Shown here: positions 22,252 through 34,981 of the stretch, one piece after another | Position numbering within the stretch: the stretch's first letter is position 1 | How the letters are laid out: the number at the start of each line of letters is the position of its first letter | Source: Diadema setosum | Taxonomy: Eukaryota; Echinodermata; Echinoidea; Diadematoida; Diadematidae | Direction of reading: 5' to 3' | DNA length: 64,000 nucleotides | NCBI RefSeq assembly: GCF_964275005.1 | Contig: NC_092696.1 | Coordinates: forward strand, 28,152,953 to 28,216,952 | Program-made: the position numbers and the translations under genes | Notes under the pieces: generated by a model | Database searches by the model: none | The model's input: the letters and a program-made list of their open reading frames with translations, nothing else | What the model was told of the DNA's origin: nothing

Positions 22252-22730
22252 TTAATTACTTGTGGTCTCTGTGTCTCAGTATTTCTTTTTTTTTTTTTTG
22301 TTCCACTCTTGGGTTTGTGGCAGGTTGCAATATTGGATGTTAAATGTACATTGTGCTTAAAAAAACAGAAGGATGGTTAAAGCCTAAACATAGTTCTGGT
22401 ACGCCTGCAAAAGTTGTCAAAGTTCGTTCCCAAATGTACATGTATGCCTGAGAAATCTGTGGAGTAACGCTGTTATAACAAGATATTCATTGGGTAGCAA
22501 CGAAAATGTGAAATATTAACCAAAAATGTTTGCATCTCAGAACTGTTACCCGATAGGGTTGACAATACTGCCCCCATATTGTCTTTGACTGTAATAATTC
22601 CTTTCTCAAGAGTCTGTGTTAATGTAGGACACTGAAAGAAACCAGCTATTCTGTGAAAAAAAAAAGAAGTTGGATGAAGCTGTACAAATAGCAAATGAAT
22701 TCCCCTTGTGTCTGTATTAAAGAATATTGC

Positions 22731-22960
22731 TAACTCTGTGTGCCATGCTTGCACACCTGATTCAGTCGACTGCTTGCCAGTTGTGCGCAGTCATTTTTGC
22801 TCACATGCACAGCCACTCACAAACTGATCAATTAATCATTTATGGCATGGGACATTGAAAGCATAGTCACCATTATAGCTTTGTCAAGAAAAAAAAATAC
22901 AGTGCAGATTTACAATGGAATTATCAATGAAACTAGTAAGATTTTACAATGTAGATAATT
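22731..22960 (+). mobile_element. Right-truncated copy of the CTCTTTATGTGCC MITE
   Basis: taactctgtgtgccatg, then gattcagtcgactgcttgcc and tgatcaattaatc, parallels the left half of 18486-19002. No right terminus is visible. Confidence 0.55.
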
Positions 22961-23724
22961 TTTTTTTTTTTGAAGATGTTGATGGATCGCTGGTTGCAGA
23001 GAGGTACATGTAGGGTTAGTTGATTCCATGTACAGCTATGAGAACGTGAGTTGACATACATACATGTGTAGATAACAACAGAGATACACGTTGTATACGA
23101 TCATAACATTTATTCTTCTTGCCAGGGACATCTCAGATAGGCATTTGAACTTTAAGGGATGTACAACTTTGTAGATTATCTCTCTGACCTTTAGCCTTTG
23201 ACCTCACCCAAAGCATTCGTCCAGGGTTTTGGAGTCAGTTAGAGTAGGAAGAGGACACAGCTAGGGAACTTCAAGCCAGGTGAGCCTGGACCCGCAGGAC
23301 CAGGCAAGATGACTTGATATATTGACTAAAATATAGCATTGTGCACAAATGTTAATACCTTTATTGTTCTTGCCTCTTAGTGTGAATGCGCCCATCCTCA
23401 CGACATTTAGAAAGTCTGTAGCTCTCTTCTAGAATAAATATGTGATGATACACAAGGACGTGGTGTTATTAACAATGGTTATTCACGCATTGTAATAGAG
23501 GAATAACCTGTGCATGTGCTAGAAATTTCTTATGTGACACAGACTTGTTACATGAAAATGACGTAGCCATATGTTGTGGGTTATGTTGGAAAAAGTTTGT
23601 TGACGAGCCACCTGTGGGGAAGTTAAAGACAACCACCACAGCAACAAATTGTTGTCCTAGGCAGATGGTCTTTAACATCAAGACATTTGACATTAATGAT
23701 CTAGGTGAAAAACAGTAATCTTAA

Positions 23725-24265
23725 CCCGTTCCTCCCACAATTCTCTGATTGCCTTTTTAATGCCCCAAAACGAGATTCTTTTTGCCCATCGACGGAGAAC
23801 GGACAGGTTGGTAATCCACCTGTGTGACTGTGTGAAAGCAGTCAAGCGGTACATGCATCCCCCTTTCCACGGTCAAGTACATGTGATAGTGAACAATGGA
23901 AATATTAATCAGATGGGAGGTATCAATGGAGCGTGCACTGATGGGCTCACAGAATCTTTTGTTTTACATAAAACCAGGCACCTGAATGGGGTGACTTGGG
24001 TCAGCACAGAAATCTACAGAGCTCAGCCTTGATCACTATGTATTATGTTCATACCAGTTTACAACAAAACAAACACAAATTGTGATATATACATTTTTCC
24101 AACAAAAGGAGAACAAATGCTGATAGAATAAACTCTTAATCTTTTTATCAAGCCGATTTTGGAGGGCATAGTGTAACACAAAGAAACATGAATTTAGGCC
24201 ATGAAAGCAGACACTCTTGTCTTCATCTTGGGAACCTGGTTTACCAGGTTCCCATAAGGAACGGG
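23725..24265. mobile_element. 541-bp TTAA-flanked MITE
   Basis: TTAA at 23721-23724 and 24266-24269 flanks the inverted ends cccgttcctccc and taaggaacggg. A hairpin (gggaacctggtttaccaggt) lies near the right end. The open frame at 23760-24032 is confined to the element and resembles no protein family I know. piggyBac-like by target and terminal CCC. Confidence 0.75.
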
Positions 24266-24974
24266 TTAAGGGACATGTGATCATAGCAGCAACTTTGGCT
24301 GTCCCTTGTTTAAAACTTCTTATTCATTTTGTCTATTTGGCATAATTTTTTAATATGAAAAAAGTTTTTTTTTTCTGTTGATGAAATAACTATGAGTATA
24401 ATCCTATGGCAAACATGACTGAATTTTCAAAATGCAGGAAGATATGCCATTTTCCACAATCTGTTGTATCCAACTACTTTGTTTCAGCGCCAAGTTAGAT
24501 CTACAAAAAAAAAAAAAAACAGCAGAGAAAAGAAATAAAGTATTATAGCTGTGCTAACCATGTAATACTTGTACATTTTGGATGAATAATATTGCACAGG
24601 GTAGATGTTGAATGCGAGTGTGCATGTAGACCAAAGCCCTACTGGCAATTGGTGTCATTTGTAGATTATTTTGGTGTGTATATTGCCTTCTTGTAATTGA
24701 CATACAAGAAGAGCTGGCTTGAAACCATGCATTCACTAATTGGGTAAAGTTTGAGAGTTCAACCAACTTGAACCAAAGTCAATGGGAACCAAAAAAGGCT
24801 GTCAGCTTGTGTCAAACTTCATCAAATTCACTACTGACGGGAGGCAAGTGTGTTGCGTATTTATCCCTATGGGGTATTACAGTATCACGGACTGAAGGGA
24901 TTGAATAGAAGATCTAGTTGTCATGTGTATGGTTGATGTATGCAAAGCTGCCATGCTAGAAAGAAGACCCTGTC

Positions 24975-25556
24975 CCACAGTGTTGACATAGTCCTTCTCT
25001 GTGGACACACTGTGCCCTGCCATGGACCTTCAATTAATACAGTGTGTAAATGCTGTGAACACACTGTGGGGACACACTGCTTTCACACAGTGCCCCACTT
25101 TCTTCCGTTGTGTGCTGACACAGTCCTACTCTGTGAACACATGGACTCCAGCCCGGACCTTCTGTTTACAACAGTGTGTTCACATATTCTGTAGGCACAT
25201 ACTGTGAACACACTGTAAAACACAATGTGGGGATACTGTCTTCACACAGTGTCACACAGGTATGTTCACATAGTCCTCCTACTCTGTCAACACACTGTTT
25301 CCAGCCTGGACATTCAGTGTTACCGGACCAGTACACAGTGTGTTCACCGATTCTACAGGAACATGTTGTGAACGTACTGTGAACATTGTGGAACACTGTC
25401 TTCACACTGTGTCCCACAGTGTTCCACTGTGTGTTTACATAGCCCTACTCTGGCAACACACTGTATCTAGGCATGGACCTTCGGTTTACACATTGTGTTC
25501 TCAGAGTCTGTATGTACGTACTGTGAAATTACTGTGGGGACACTGTGTTCACACTG
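24975..25556. repeat. Minisatellite of ~135-165-bp units rich in CACACTGTG/CACAGTGTG
   Basis: Four diverged units start near 24986, 25120, 25268 and 25436, each with acatagtccta-like, cactgt, ggaccttc-like and acagtgtgttc-like phrases. Inverted words (cacactgtg and cacagtgtg) recur dozens of times, giving strong local dyad symmetry. The last unit is cut by a TTAA-type MITE at 25557; its continuation (gtttcacactgtgttttgtt) reappears after 26333. Confidence 0.8.
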
Positions 25557-25560
25557 TTAA

Positions 25561-26329
25561 CCCTATTTTAACTGGGGGGGGGGTCAAATTGACCCCCCCC
25601 CTCGACGTTTCGCACCACGATTTCGCAATGCGCAAAGATTTTGCCGCGTCGTTTCACGACTTTTTTCATTGAAGTCTCCCGCATATTTTGAGACCAAATT
25701 TGCGACGTCCGGGTACACCGTTTTGAAGTTACGTAATGTTTTGCATATGCATGTCAACCAAAAAACAGCTCAAATTCATGATATCGTGTGCAAATCCAAT
25801 GCAAATTGTGTTTTTTAGTTAAATTGATATAAATTAGATTATTTCAACTTTTAACCATTGAAATTAATCAATTATAGTGTAGATAAGCCTGAAAAAGTGC
25901 CTGCAACAAATTTTGGCAAAAAAACAATAGAAAACAAAAGTCGAAAAAAATAAAATACATAAGAAATTAACAAAACAATAAAAAAACAAAAGAAATTGAT
26001 TTCGATTGTCCTAATTTTTTACAAGAAAATTGTTTGATGTGTCTTGAGGAATTCTGACACAAAAATTTAGCAATCCTCCAGTCTTTTTAATGGAGTTATA
26101 GGTGAAAATATGATTTCATGCACAAATTTGCATAATTAATTTATTAAAAATAGAAAGGCAATATTTTTCTATTGTATGACCATGTTATCTTGTAGTAGTT
26201 GACATCCAGCTCTATCTTCAGGCAAAATTTCGCGGCGATCGCACGATCGGCGGCCGAGAACTGAAGGGGGGGTCAAATTGACCCCCACTCAGTAAAAACT
26301 TGGTCTCAAATAGCCCAGTTAGAATAGGG
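25561..26329. mobile_element. 769-bp piggyBac-like MITE, TTAA duplicated
   Basis: TTAA at 25557-25560 and 26330-26333. The ends ccctattttaactgg and ccagttagaataggg are inverted. Each end has a G-run/tcaaattga/C-run hairpin. The interior has gtttcgca, gcgcaaagattttgccgcg, aatttgcgacgtccggg and, near the right, ggcgatcgcacgatcggcgg. Co-linear copies are at 52972-53731 (reverse), 43534-44288 (reverse, diverged) and 13616-14340. Confidence 0.85.
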
Positions 26330-26333
26330 TTAA

Positions 26334-28498
26334 AACTTCCAATGTACTTGTAACATTGCGTTTCACACTGTGTTTTGTTCAGCAGACTGACTTTAACACA
26401 AATTTTGTTTTTCAGGTTCACCTCAGGTTCACCTGACAATTGTTTCATGTAAATCTAGTGTGTCAAAATATGTTTAGTTGCTTTCACAGAGACTATTATG
26501 AGATTCTGATAGTCCCCACACGGTTTCTAACTGCAAATTCATTTTCTTGTATTCCATAATGTTGATTTTTTTTTTAATCATTAGTTAGTGGTGCCGTCTG
26601 TGTTATTCTTGTGTTTTTGTTTGTTTGTTTGTTTGTTTTTTTAATGTACAGAGACCTTCAGGAACATGAAACTAATATTCTTTTTTTTTTTCAATCTTTT
26701 ATTTTCAAGTTTCCTGTATCTGTAATTAGACAAGACTTTGTGTCTTTTTTTTTTTTTCTTTTTTAAACTGCAGCGCAACTGTATTCTGCGTTTATGGAAA
26801 ACGGAGACCATTATCAAGTAATATATTAGATCATTTTGGATGAAGGAAATGTTTTAGTGATCTAGATGAAATAATACTGTAATTTTAAGGAGAAGAGATA
26901 TGCATTCCATTACAGATGTTAATTTATTTGTAAGTTTTCAAAGTAGCGACAAATTAGTGTACGAATTGTATAGTGAATACCTGCGACATTCTTGTTATAA
27001 GCCATCAACATTACAAACAATAACAACAGAAATCAAGTACTGGATAGTCGAAACTGTCTATTATCTACTTAAGATATTATGGTATATAATTATTAGTTTT
27101 TTAAATTGTTTTATTCATAACAATCACTTCTCCGTAGAATAAAAAGATTTAATGAACGGTCAACATTCCATGATAACCGTTCTGAACCTGTGGCTAATCT
27201 TTGACCGACACTATACAGTAATAATTATGATACAGTTTATGTGTCCTTTATTTGAAGTGACTATCTTTGTTGCTACTTTAAACCCAAAATATATTGTATT
27301 TCCTGTATTTATCTAATGAAGTAAAGAGCATATACATGTCTTTAGGTCACCATGTACATAGCAAAATTAGATGTGTACAAGAGAGTTTATTATAAAGTTC
27401 ATAACAGTCTATAATTATTCACAATGGGTATGCAGGTAAATAATGTTGAAAGTAAGTCGCTTGTGATGTGCATTTGTTATGTATGCCCTGGTCCTGTGCA
27501 AATGTATTATCTTTATTAAAGGAGCAACAAAGAAGAGTCGTTTATCATTAAATTATGACATGATCAGGTACACGTAGCGTGACGTGTTCTCGGTGTGCTT
27601 TGTCGTGGTTTGTTCAAGGAGGTTCAAGAGCTGAAGCTCCAACTCTCGGTATCGCAAATGCGCAGAAAATTTCTGCGCACGCTGAAGAGCTCTGTCACAG
27701 ATGCATTGTGGGATTCCTCGGTGCCCATGTTCGCTTCCGGTTGCCTCACGCGAGTCGCAGTTCCCATACGATTCAGTGGAGTTATTTGTCTGCTTTTCCG
27801 TTGTTACCTCCTTATTTTTTTCGTGGCTATAATTCCGCTTCAGAGTTGAAAGTTTCTAAGTTTTACTGATTTGCGGTCACTAGAATCATAGTTCACTACT
27901 GCAAGGCTTCAATGTGCTGGTCACATGATGGAAAGCGAAGAAATCTTCAACAAAAATTCCTCTGGATAAAGACAGAGCGTGATCTGAGTGCAATGTGCAG
28001 CCAAAACCGGGGCAAGTAGAGCTGTCACTAATGCATCTTAAACGCTGCTCTGCGCACGGCACCTTGGTATTGGCGATACCGAGAATTGGCTCCCCATGTA
28101 TTATGATGGAAAAAAAAAATGAAAGTTTTCTGTTGATGCGCAAAAGAATTCTACAGCATGCATTTGAGCCTTTGGTGATTGGGGTTGGACGCCGTCTTCT
28201 TTCTGAGCAATCTGAGAATTCATTATCATGATATCGAATTTATTTTGTTCGTTTGTTCAATAAAATGAAACGAAATCCCCTTATGATTAAAAAAAAAAAT
28301 ATTAAACAAATGTCAATCCCATCCAGAAAGACTTGCAAAAGTGTAAATCAGTGCTATATGTTGAGAAAATGTTTGGAACTGTTCCCTCCTGGAAAACCGA
28401 TTTTATCAAAAGTGAATAAGAGTTTATCATGGTATAATTTTGAGTTCATAATGTAGGCCTACATATAAATAATGATAATAATAGTAATGATGATGATG
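26334..28498. other. Intergenic stretch, no gene recognised
   Basis: No frame with splice sites or family resemblance. A faint inverted repeat (ctcggtatcgcaaatgcgc at about 27650 and ggcgataccgagaattggct at about 28073) may be an old MITE. There are T-rich runs at 26680-26760. Confidence 0.4.
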
Positions 28499-28607
<109 letters not shown>

Positions 28608-29055
28608 GGCTCGTACGCGTCATGGAATTTCTGGAAAGTCAGGAAATTTCAAAATACTTTTTCCAGAAGCAAAGAGTCAGGGAAAGTCAGGGAATCCATC
28701 TATTTCTTCTGGAAAGTCAGGGAAAATCATTTTTTCAAGATATTTGTTAAAATGATATTTGATTTCTCTTATTAACAAAGGAAGAATAGTTTGTCAAATT
28801 TGTGGTTTCTCGTATTAAGACCGTTTTCGTAACAAACTCCACGCAGATTGTGTCTAATTGCGTCTTTCATGGGCATGTGCACGTGTACTTGTGTGTCTGA
28901 TGACTATCGACTGGCTGTGATGTAAGGTGCCGTGGTGCCTTTGTGTACACATATGTACATACGTGACATGAGCACTGCTGATGATGTGATCGGCATTATT
29001 TTAAATTGCGTGCATGATCGAAGCGTCAGTCATCTAGTACAGGGCTCGACACTAA

Positions 29056-32000
29056 GGGTGGGATTTCACGGAGCACGCGAACGATTTGCGAAGGACGCGA
29101 ATGACAAAATCCAACATTCGGAAAAGTTTTTCTCCGAATGTTTTCCGACAATGAAGCCGAAAACTATTCTTGCGCAATTTGTGCGAAGTTCCCACGACGT
29201 ATGTGCGATTGTCGTGTGTATCATTGCTAAAGTACAGCATGTTACGTACACGAAGAACACGCGACGGAAATGCGAACAACGAAACATTTTCAATAATCAT
29301 GGGAGAAAATGTAGCAAGGAGAGGTGGAAGCAAGAAAAAAATCAACTCAAAAAGCTTTCTTGAGTTGATTTTTTTTTCCTTCCTGTATTTTTCCTTTCTT
29401 TTTCTATCATTTCTCTATCGTGTGTTTGCCTACATTTTTTTCCCCCTAGGACGTATCTCCACTAGTAAAGCATTTGTTCCTTTTTTTTTGAAGTTCCTCC
29501 AACACATAATCTCTATAGTTCAAATGAAATTTACATACTTAAGATTGATTTTAAGTGTATTCTGCGATTTTTTTTTGTATATCAAATATTCTTTCTCTTT
29601 GCTAGTCTTTAATTTCTTTCGTTACTATAGTTTTTAATATTTAATTGTTTGATGTTTAGATGTATACTACGATTTTTATTTGTAGAAAAAGTACAGGGCA
29701 TACATCCCTCAAACGTGCGCTAAACGTTCGCGAGAATGTCTCAAAAGGTACGCGAACAGTTCGCGATTACGTCGTAAAATGATCGGAAAAACTTCGCAGA
29801 TTTCGCGTAACATACGCGAGACATTCTCCGAAGTTTCGGAGTCTGTTTGGGGTTTCACGAACATTTTGCGAACATCGCGCGTGTCTTGCGAAGGTCTTGC
29901 GCATATGACGAAGCTTTAAAGACACTTTCGAGAACAATTCACGAGCAAATCCCGACTAAGTGTGCGGAAAAGGTTCGCAAAAAATTTCAAACTTTTTTGA
30001 AATTATCGCCGAAGTAAAAACGACATTCGCGAACAATTGACGACGCTGTATAAACATTACTTGAGCATGCGAAGTCCACCATTACTAAGGGTGGGATTTC
30101 ATGAAACTGGAACGGAGCACGCGTCGTCAATTGTTCGCGAATGTCGTTTTTACTTCGACGAGAATTTCAAAAAAGTTTGAAATTTTCTGCGAACCTTTTC
30201 CGCACACTTGGTCGTGATTTGCTCGTGAATTGTTCTCGAAAGTGTCTTTAAAGCCTCGTCATATGCGCAAGACCTTCGCAAGACACGCGCGATGTTCGCA
30301 AAATGTTCGTGAAACCCCAAACAGACTCCGAAACTTTGGAGAGTGTCTCGCGTATGTTACGCGAAATCTGCGAAGTTTTTCCGATCATTTTACGACGTAA
30401 TCGCAAACTGTTCCAGTACCTTTTGAGACATTCTCGCGAACGTTTAGCGCACATTTGGGGGATGTGTGACCTACGTCTTCTACAAATAAAAATCGTAGCA
30501 TACACCTAAACATTTAGGTGTTAACAATTATAGTAACAAAAGAAATTAAAGACTAGCAAAGAGAAAGAAATGTTTGATATACAAAAAAAAAAATCGCAGA
30601 ATACACTTAGAATTAATCTTAAGTATGTAAAATTTCATTCGAAGTATAGAGATTATGTATTGGAGAAACTGCAAAAAAAAAAAAAAAAAGATCAAATGCT
30701 TTACTAGTGGAGATACGTCCTAGGAAAAAAAAATGTAGGCAAGCACACGATAGAGAAATGAGAGAAAAAGAAAGGAGAAATAGAGGAAAGAAAAAAGTTC
30801 AACTCAAGACAGCTTCCACCTCTCCTTGGGTACATTTTCTCCCATGATTATTGAAATTTTTCGTTGTTCGCATTTCCGTCGCGTGTTCTTCGTGTACGTA
30901 ACATGCTGTACTTTAGCAATGATACACACGACATTCGCACATACGTCGTGGAAACTTCGCACAAATTGCGCAAGAATAGTTTTCGGCTTCATTATCGGAA
31001 AACATTCGGAGAAAAACTTTTCCGAATGTTGGATTTTGTCATTCGCGTCCTTCGCAAATCGTTCGCGTGCTCCGTGAAATCCCACCCTGCAAATCGTTCG
31101 CGTGCTCGTATTCGCATTCGTATTTTAGTCTGCAAAAGATCGCCAAACGAACGTGAGGGTTCGGAAGCGTCGTCAATTGTTCGCGAATGTCGTTTTTACT
31201 TCGGCGAGAATTTCAAAAAAGTTTGAAATTTTTTGCGAACCTTTTCCACACACTTGGTCGTGATTTGCTCGTGAATTGTTCTCGAAAGTGCCTTTAAAGC
31301 CTCGTCATATGCGCAAGATCTTCGCAAGACACGCGCGATGTTCGCAAAATGTTCGTGAAACCCCAAACAAACTCCGAAACTCTGGAGAATGTCTCGCGTA
31401 TGTTACGCGAAATCTGCGAAGTTTTTCCGATAATTTTTACGACGTAATTGCAAACTGTTCGCATACCTTTTGAGATATTCTCGCGAACGTTTAGTGCACG
31501 TTTGGGGGATGTATTACCTATACGTTTTCTACAAATAAAAGTCGTAGCATACATCTAAACATCAAACAATTATTAACAACTACAGTAACAAAAGAAATTA
31601 AAGACTAGCAAAGAGAAAGAAATGTTTGATATACAAAAAAAAAATCGCAGAATACACTTAATATTAATCTAAAGTATGCAAAATTTCCTTTAAACTATAG
31701 AGATTATGTGTTGGAGGAATTGCAAAAAAAAAAAATCAAATGCTTTACTACTAGTAGTGGAGATAGGTCCTAGGGAAAAAAATGTAGGTAAGCACAGGAT
31801 AGAAAAATGAGAGAAAAAGAAAGGAGAAATAGAGGAAAGAAAAAAAAAATCAACTCAAGACAGCTTCCACCTCTCCTTGGGTACATTTTATCCTATGATT
31901 ATTGAAAATTTTTCGTTGTTCACATTTCCGTCGCGTGTTCTTCGTGAACGTAACATGCTGTACTTAAGCAATGATACACACGACATTCGCACAAACGTCG

Positions 32001-32139
32001 TGGAAACTTCGCACAAATTGCGCAAGAATAGTTTTCGGCTTCATTGTCGGAACGCATTCGGAGAAAAACTTTTCCGAATGTTGGATTTTGTCATTCGCGT
32101 CCTTCGCAAATCGTTCGCGTGCTCCGTGAAATCCCACCC
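29056..32139. mobile_element. Innermost composite: three ~1-kb CpG-rich copies, two forming a palindrome (Harbinger-like ends)
   Basis: The ends gggtgggatttcacgg and ccgtgaaatcccaccc are inverted, with TAA on each side (29053-29055 and 32140-32142), the TWA-type 3-bp duplication of PIF/Harbinger elements. Inside are copy 1 (about 29056-30060, +), copy 2 (about 30088-31088, reverse) and copy 3 (about 31165-32139, reverse). Each has an outer part with gcgcaatttgtgcgaag and an inner part with repeated ttcgcg/cgcgaa words. Copies 1 and 2 could fold into a hairpin about 1 kb long. No transposase was recognised. Confidence 0.7.
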
Positions 32140-32204
32140 TAACGGTGGCCCGGCAGCCCGTGGCCACAAAAAACGCACGTCGGGCCACCAAAAAAAAAAG
32201 TTGG

Positions 32205-33840
32205 ATGATTGCCTTTACTTTTGGAAATGGACAGCGGTAACAATCGGCTCCGTAAGATGCTAAAATAAATGTCAGATGTTTGCTTTTAATTTTGGAAATG
32301 AATAACGGCAATATTCGACTCCGTATGATACTTAAATAAACGTCGGATGTCTGCTTATACTTTTGGAAATGAATAACGGTAATATTCAGCTCCGTATGGG
32401 GAGCTAAAATTAATGTCAGATATTTGATTTTGCGTTCGGAAATGGATAAGGATAACATTCGGCTCCGGAAGATGCTGAAATAAATGTCGAATGTTTGCTT
32501 TGACGTTCGGAAATGAATACTAATAATATTCAACTCCGTACGATGATAAAATAAATGCCGGATGTTTGCTTTTGCGTTCGAACGTAAATAGCACTAAAAT
32601 TCTGCTCCGGAAGATGCTAAAGTAAATGTCGAATGATCCCTTTGACGTTTGGAAACGAATAACAATAATATTCAACTCCGTACGATGATTATGTCTGATG
32701 TTTGCTTTTATAATGTTCGAATGTAAATAGCAATAACATTCAGCTCCGGAAGATGCTAAAATAAATGTCGGATATTTGCTTTGACGTTCGGAAATGAATT
32801 GAAATAATATTCAACTCCGTACGATGATAAAATAAATGCCGGATATTCGCTTTCATGTTCGAAAGTAAATAGCAATAACATTCAGTTCCGGAAGATGCTA
32901 AAATAAATGTCGAATGATAAGTTTGACGTTCGGAAATGAATAACAATAATATTCAACTCCTTACGATGATTAAATAAATGTCGGATGTTTGCTTTTTACG
33001 TTCGAAAGTAAATAGTAATAGAATTCAGCTCCGGAAGATGCTAAAGTAAATGTCGAATGATCCCTTTGACGTTCGGAAATGAATAACAATAATATTCAAC
33101 TCCGGATGTTTGTTTTTACTTTCAAAAGTAAATAGCAATAACATTCGGCTCCGGAAGATGCTAAAATAACTGTCAGATGATTGCTTTTACGTTCGGAAGT
33201 GAATAGCAGTAATATTCTGCTTCATACGATGCTGAAATAAATGTGGAATATTTGCTATTATATTTCGAAATTAATAACAGTAACTTTCATCTGCGTTTGA
33301 TGGTAAAGTAAATGTCTGATGTCTGCCTTGACGTTCAAAAATGAAAAACAGTAACATTCGGCTCCGTACGATGCTAAAATAATTGTCAGATGATTCATTT
33401 CACTTTTGGGAGTGGGCAGCAATAACATTCGGCTCCGTACGATAATAAAATAAATGTCGGATGTTTGCTTTTAAATTTGGGAATGAATAACGGTAATATC
33501 CTGCTCCGTACGATGCTAAAATAAATAACAGATTGTTGCTTTTACATTTGGAAATGATTAACGGTATCAATCGGCTCAGTTAGATGCTAGAATAAATAGC
33601 GGATGCTTGCTTTCACGTTCGGAAATGAATAAGGATAACATTCAGCTCCGTAAGATGCTAAAATGAATGTCAGTTGTTTGCTTTTACTTTTGAAAATGAT
33701 TAACGGTAACATTCGGCTCCGTAAGGTGTTAAAATACTAGTAAATGTTGAATGATTGCTTTCACAATCAGAAATGAATAACGGTAACTTTCGGCTCTTTA
33801 CAATGCCAAAACAAATGTCGGATGTTTACAAATGTCTGTA
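32205..33840 (-). repeat. ~75-bp tandem array (about 20 imperfect units)
   Basis: Repeating words on the + strand are gctccgtacgatgctaaaa, taaatgtcggatgtttgctt and ttcggaaatgaataacggta. This is the reverse complement of the array at about 9480-10870. Because 75 is a multiple of three, open stretches with a 25-residue periodicity appear, but stops and frameshifts break them. Confidence 0.8.
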
Positions 33841-34807
33841 AATGCTCCCACTTTATCATTTCAAACGTAAGTTTTGACCACCTACATGTAAATAGGCATA
33901 AACTTTTATGATAACTCTATTCATTTATTTTAGACATGGGTAACTGTATCACGTCAGTAATACTTAATATTTATTTTTCTATGTTTAGTAGGACCGATTT
34001 AGTTTTTCTTATGTTTTTCTTGATTTTTTTTTTTTTTTTTTTTTGGGGGGGGGGGCCACCAGATTTTACTTTCGGGCCACCAAAAAATAGAAATCAATGA
34101 TTTCGGTGGCCGGATCGGGCCACCAAAAATAGAAGTTAGTGTGGCGCCCTGTCTAATAACACGAATGTATGATTACTTTTGGATTGAGATAGTGCTTTGA
34201 TTTTGATATAGAATTTGAATTAAAGCATTTTACCACAGAATATTGACAACACAATCATTTCAATGTAAATGATAATCATCTTCCCTCTCCTTTATACTTG
34301 AGGATGTTAGGGCTTAGATAATTGTGCGTACATTTATTACTGAACTTGATCAACTGCATTATCGATATCCAAGAAAAAAACTAAAATTGTGAAATTCTAT
34401 ACAAATTCAAAGGAGAGTTGTCCTCTTGTGATATCACGTATTCTGGCATAGTTCCGTCCAAAGAGGGCAACATACACAATTTTGCATAATTCTTGTTAAC
34501 AGGTTATCAAAATTTGCTCAACATTTTACAGTTCAGTTTCTAAAATTGTTTTCTACTCACCTAATCCGCACGTTGTTGTTTGGGGAAAATTCCCCTCTAA
34601 GGAGCTTCTTTCAGAACAAAGCATAAGTGTGTACAACCGAGTATACACACTTGTTTTGTGTTTTGCTTCCTAGTATTATGATATTTTTACACACTTTAGA
34701 ATAAGATGTGTACATCGTGTAAAATGGTCATGGAAATTTACATTTTCTGCTCTGGAAAGTCATGGAAAGTCAGGGAATTTTGAAAATGTGGAAGCGTATG
34801 AACCCTG

Positions 34808-34875
<68 letters not shown>

Positions 34876-34901
34876 CATAATACATGTATATATATATAAG
34901 A

Positions 34902-34979
<78 letters not shown>

Positions 34980-34980
34980 C
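34808..34980. repeat. (TA)n microsatellite
   Basis: Nearly pure TA tract, interrupted by atacatgtat and agaataattttat. It separates the nested element from the Tc1 fragment. The open frames of Tyr/Ile repeats seen here are artefacts of the dinucleotide. Confidence 0.95.
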
Positions 34981-34981
34981 A

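Larger units (their letters stand above)
29040..34151. mobile_element. Second-level hAT-like element with ggccacc repeats and 75-bp array
   Basis: The left end cagggctcgacactaa and right end ttagtgtggcgccctg are inverted; the flanks TCTAGTA and TCTAATA are a plausible diverged 8-bp target duplication. The left end is split at TAA by 29056-32139 and continues at 32140 as taacggtggcccgg. It then has the roughly 75-bp tandem array and a right subterminal region of ggccaccaaa units with a T/G run at about 34028-34055. Confidence 0.75.

Noticed and set aside
23433..23438. AATAAA as the MTMR9 polyadenylation signal
   Set aside because: Several AATAAA words occur by chance in AT-rich sequence downstream of the stop; none is distinguishable without transcript data.
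23760..24032. 90-codon open frame
   Set aside because: Lies wholly inside a 541-bp TTAA-flanked MITE and matches no family I recognise.
24975..25556. Regular repeats with short inverted words, CRISPR-like at first sight
   Set aside because: Units are diverged 135-165-bp tandem repeats without a conserved repeat/unique spacer pattern, and the genome is animal.
27579..27869. Overlapping 96- and 84-codon open frames after the MTMR9 region
   Set aside because: No splice context or family resemblance, and part of an imperfect inverted repeat with about 28040-28100.
28932..32533. Similar open frames (VGFHGARERFAKDAND..) at 28932-29363, 30804-31085 and 31964-32533
   Set aside because: They are copies of the same repeat arm, the opposite strand is equally open, and the frame runs through the terminal inverted repeat; more likely chance in CpG-rich DNA than a gene.
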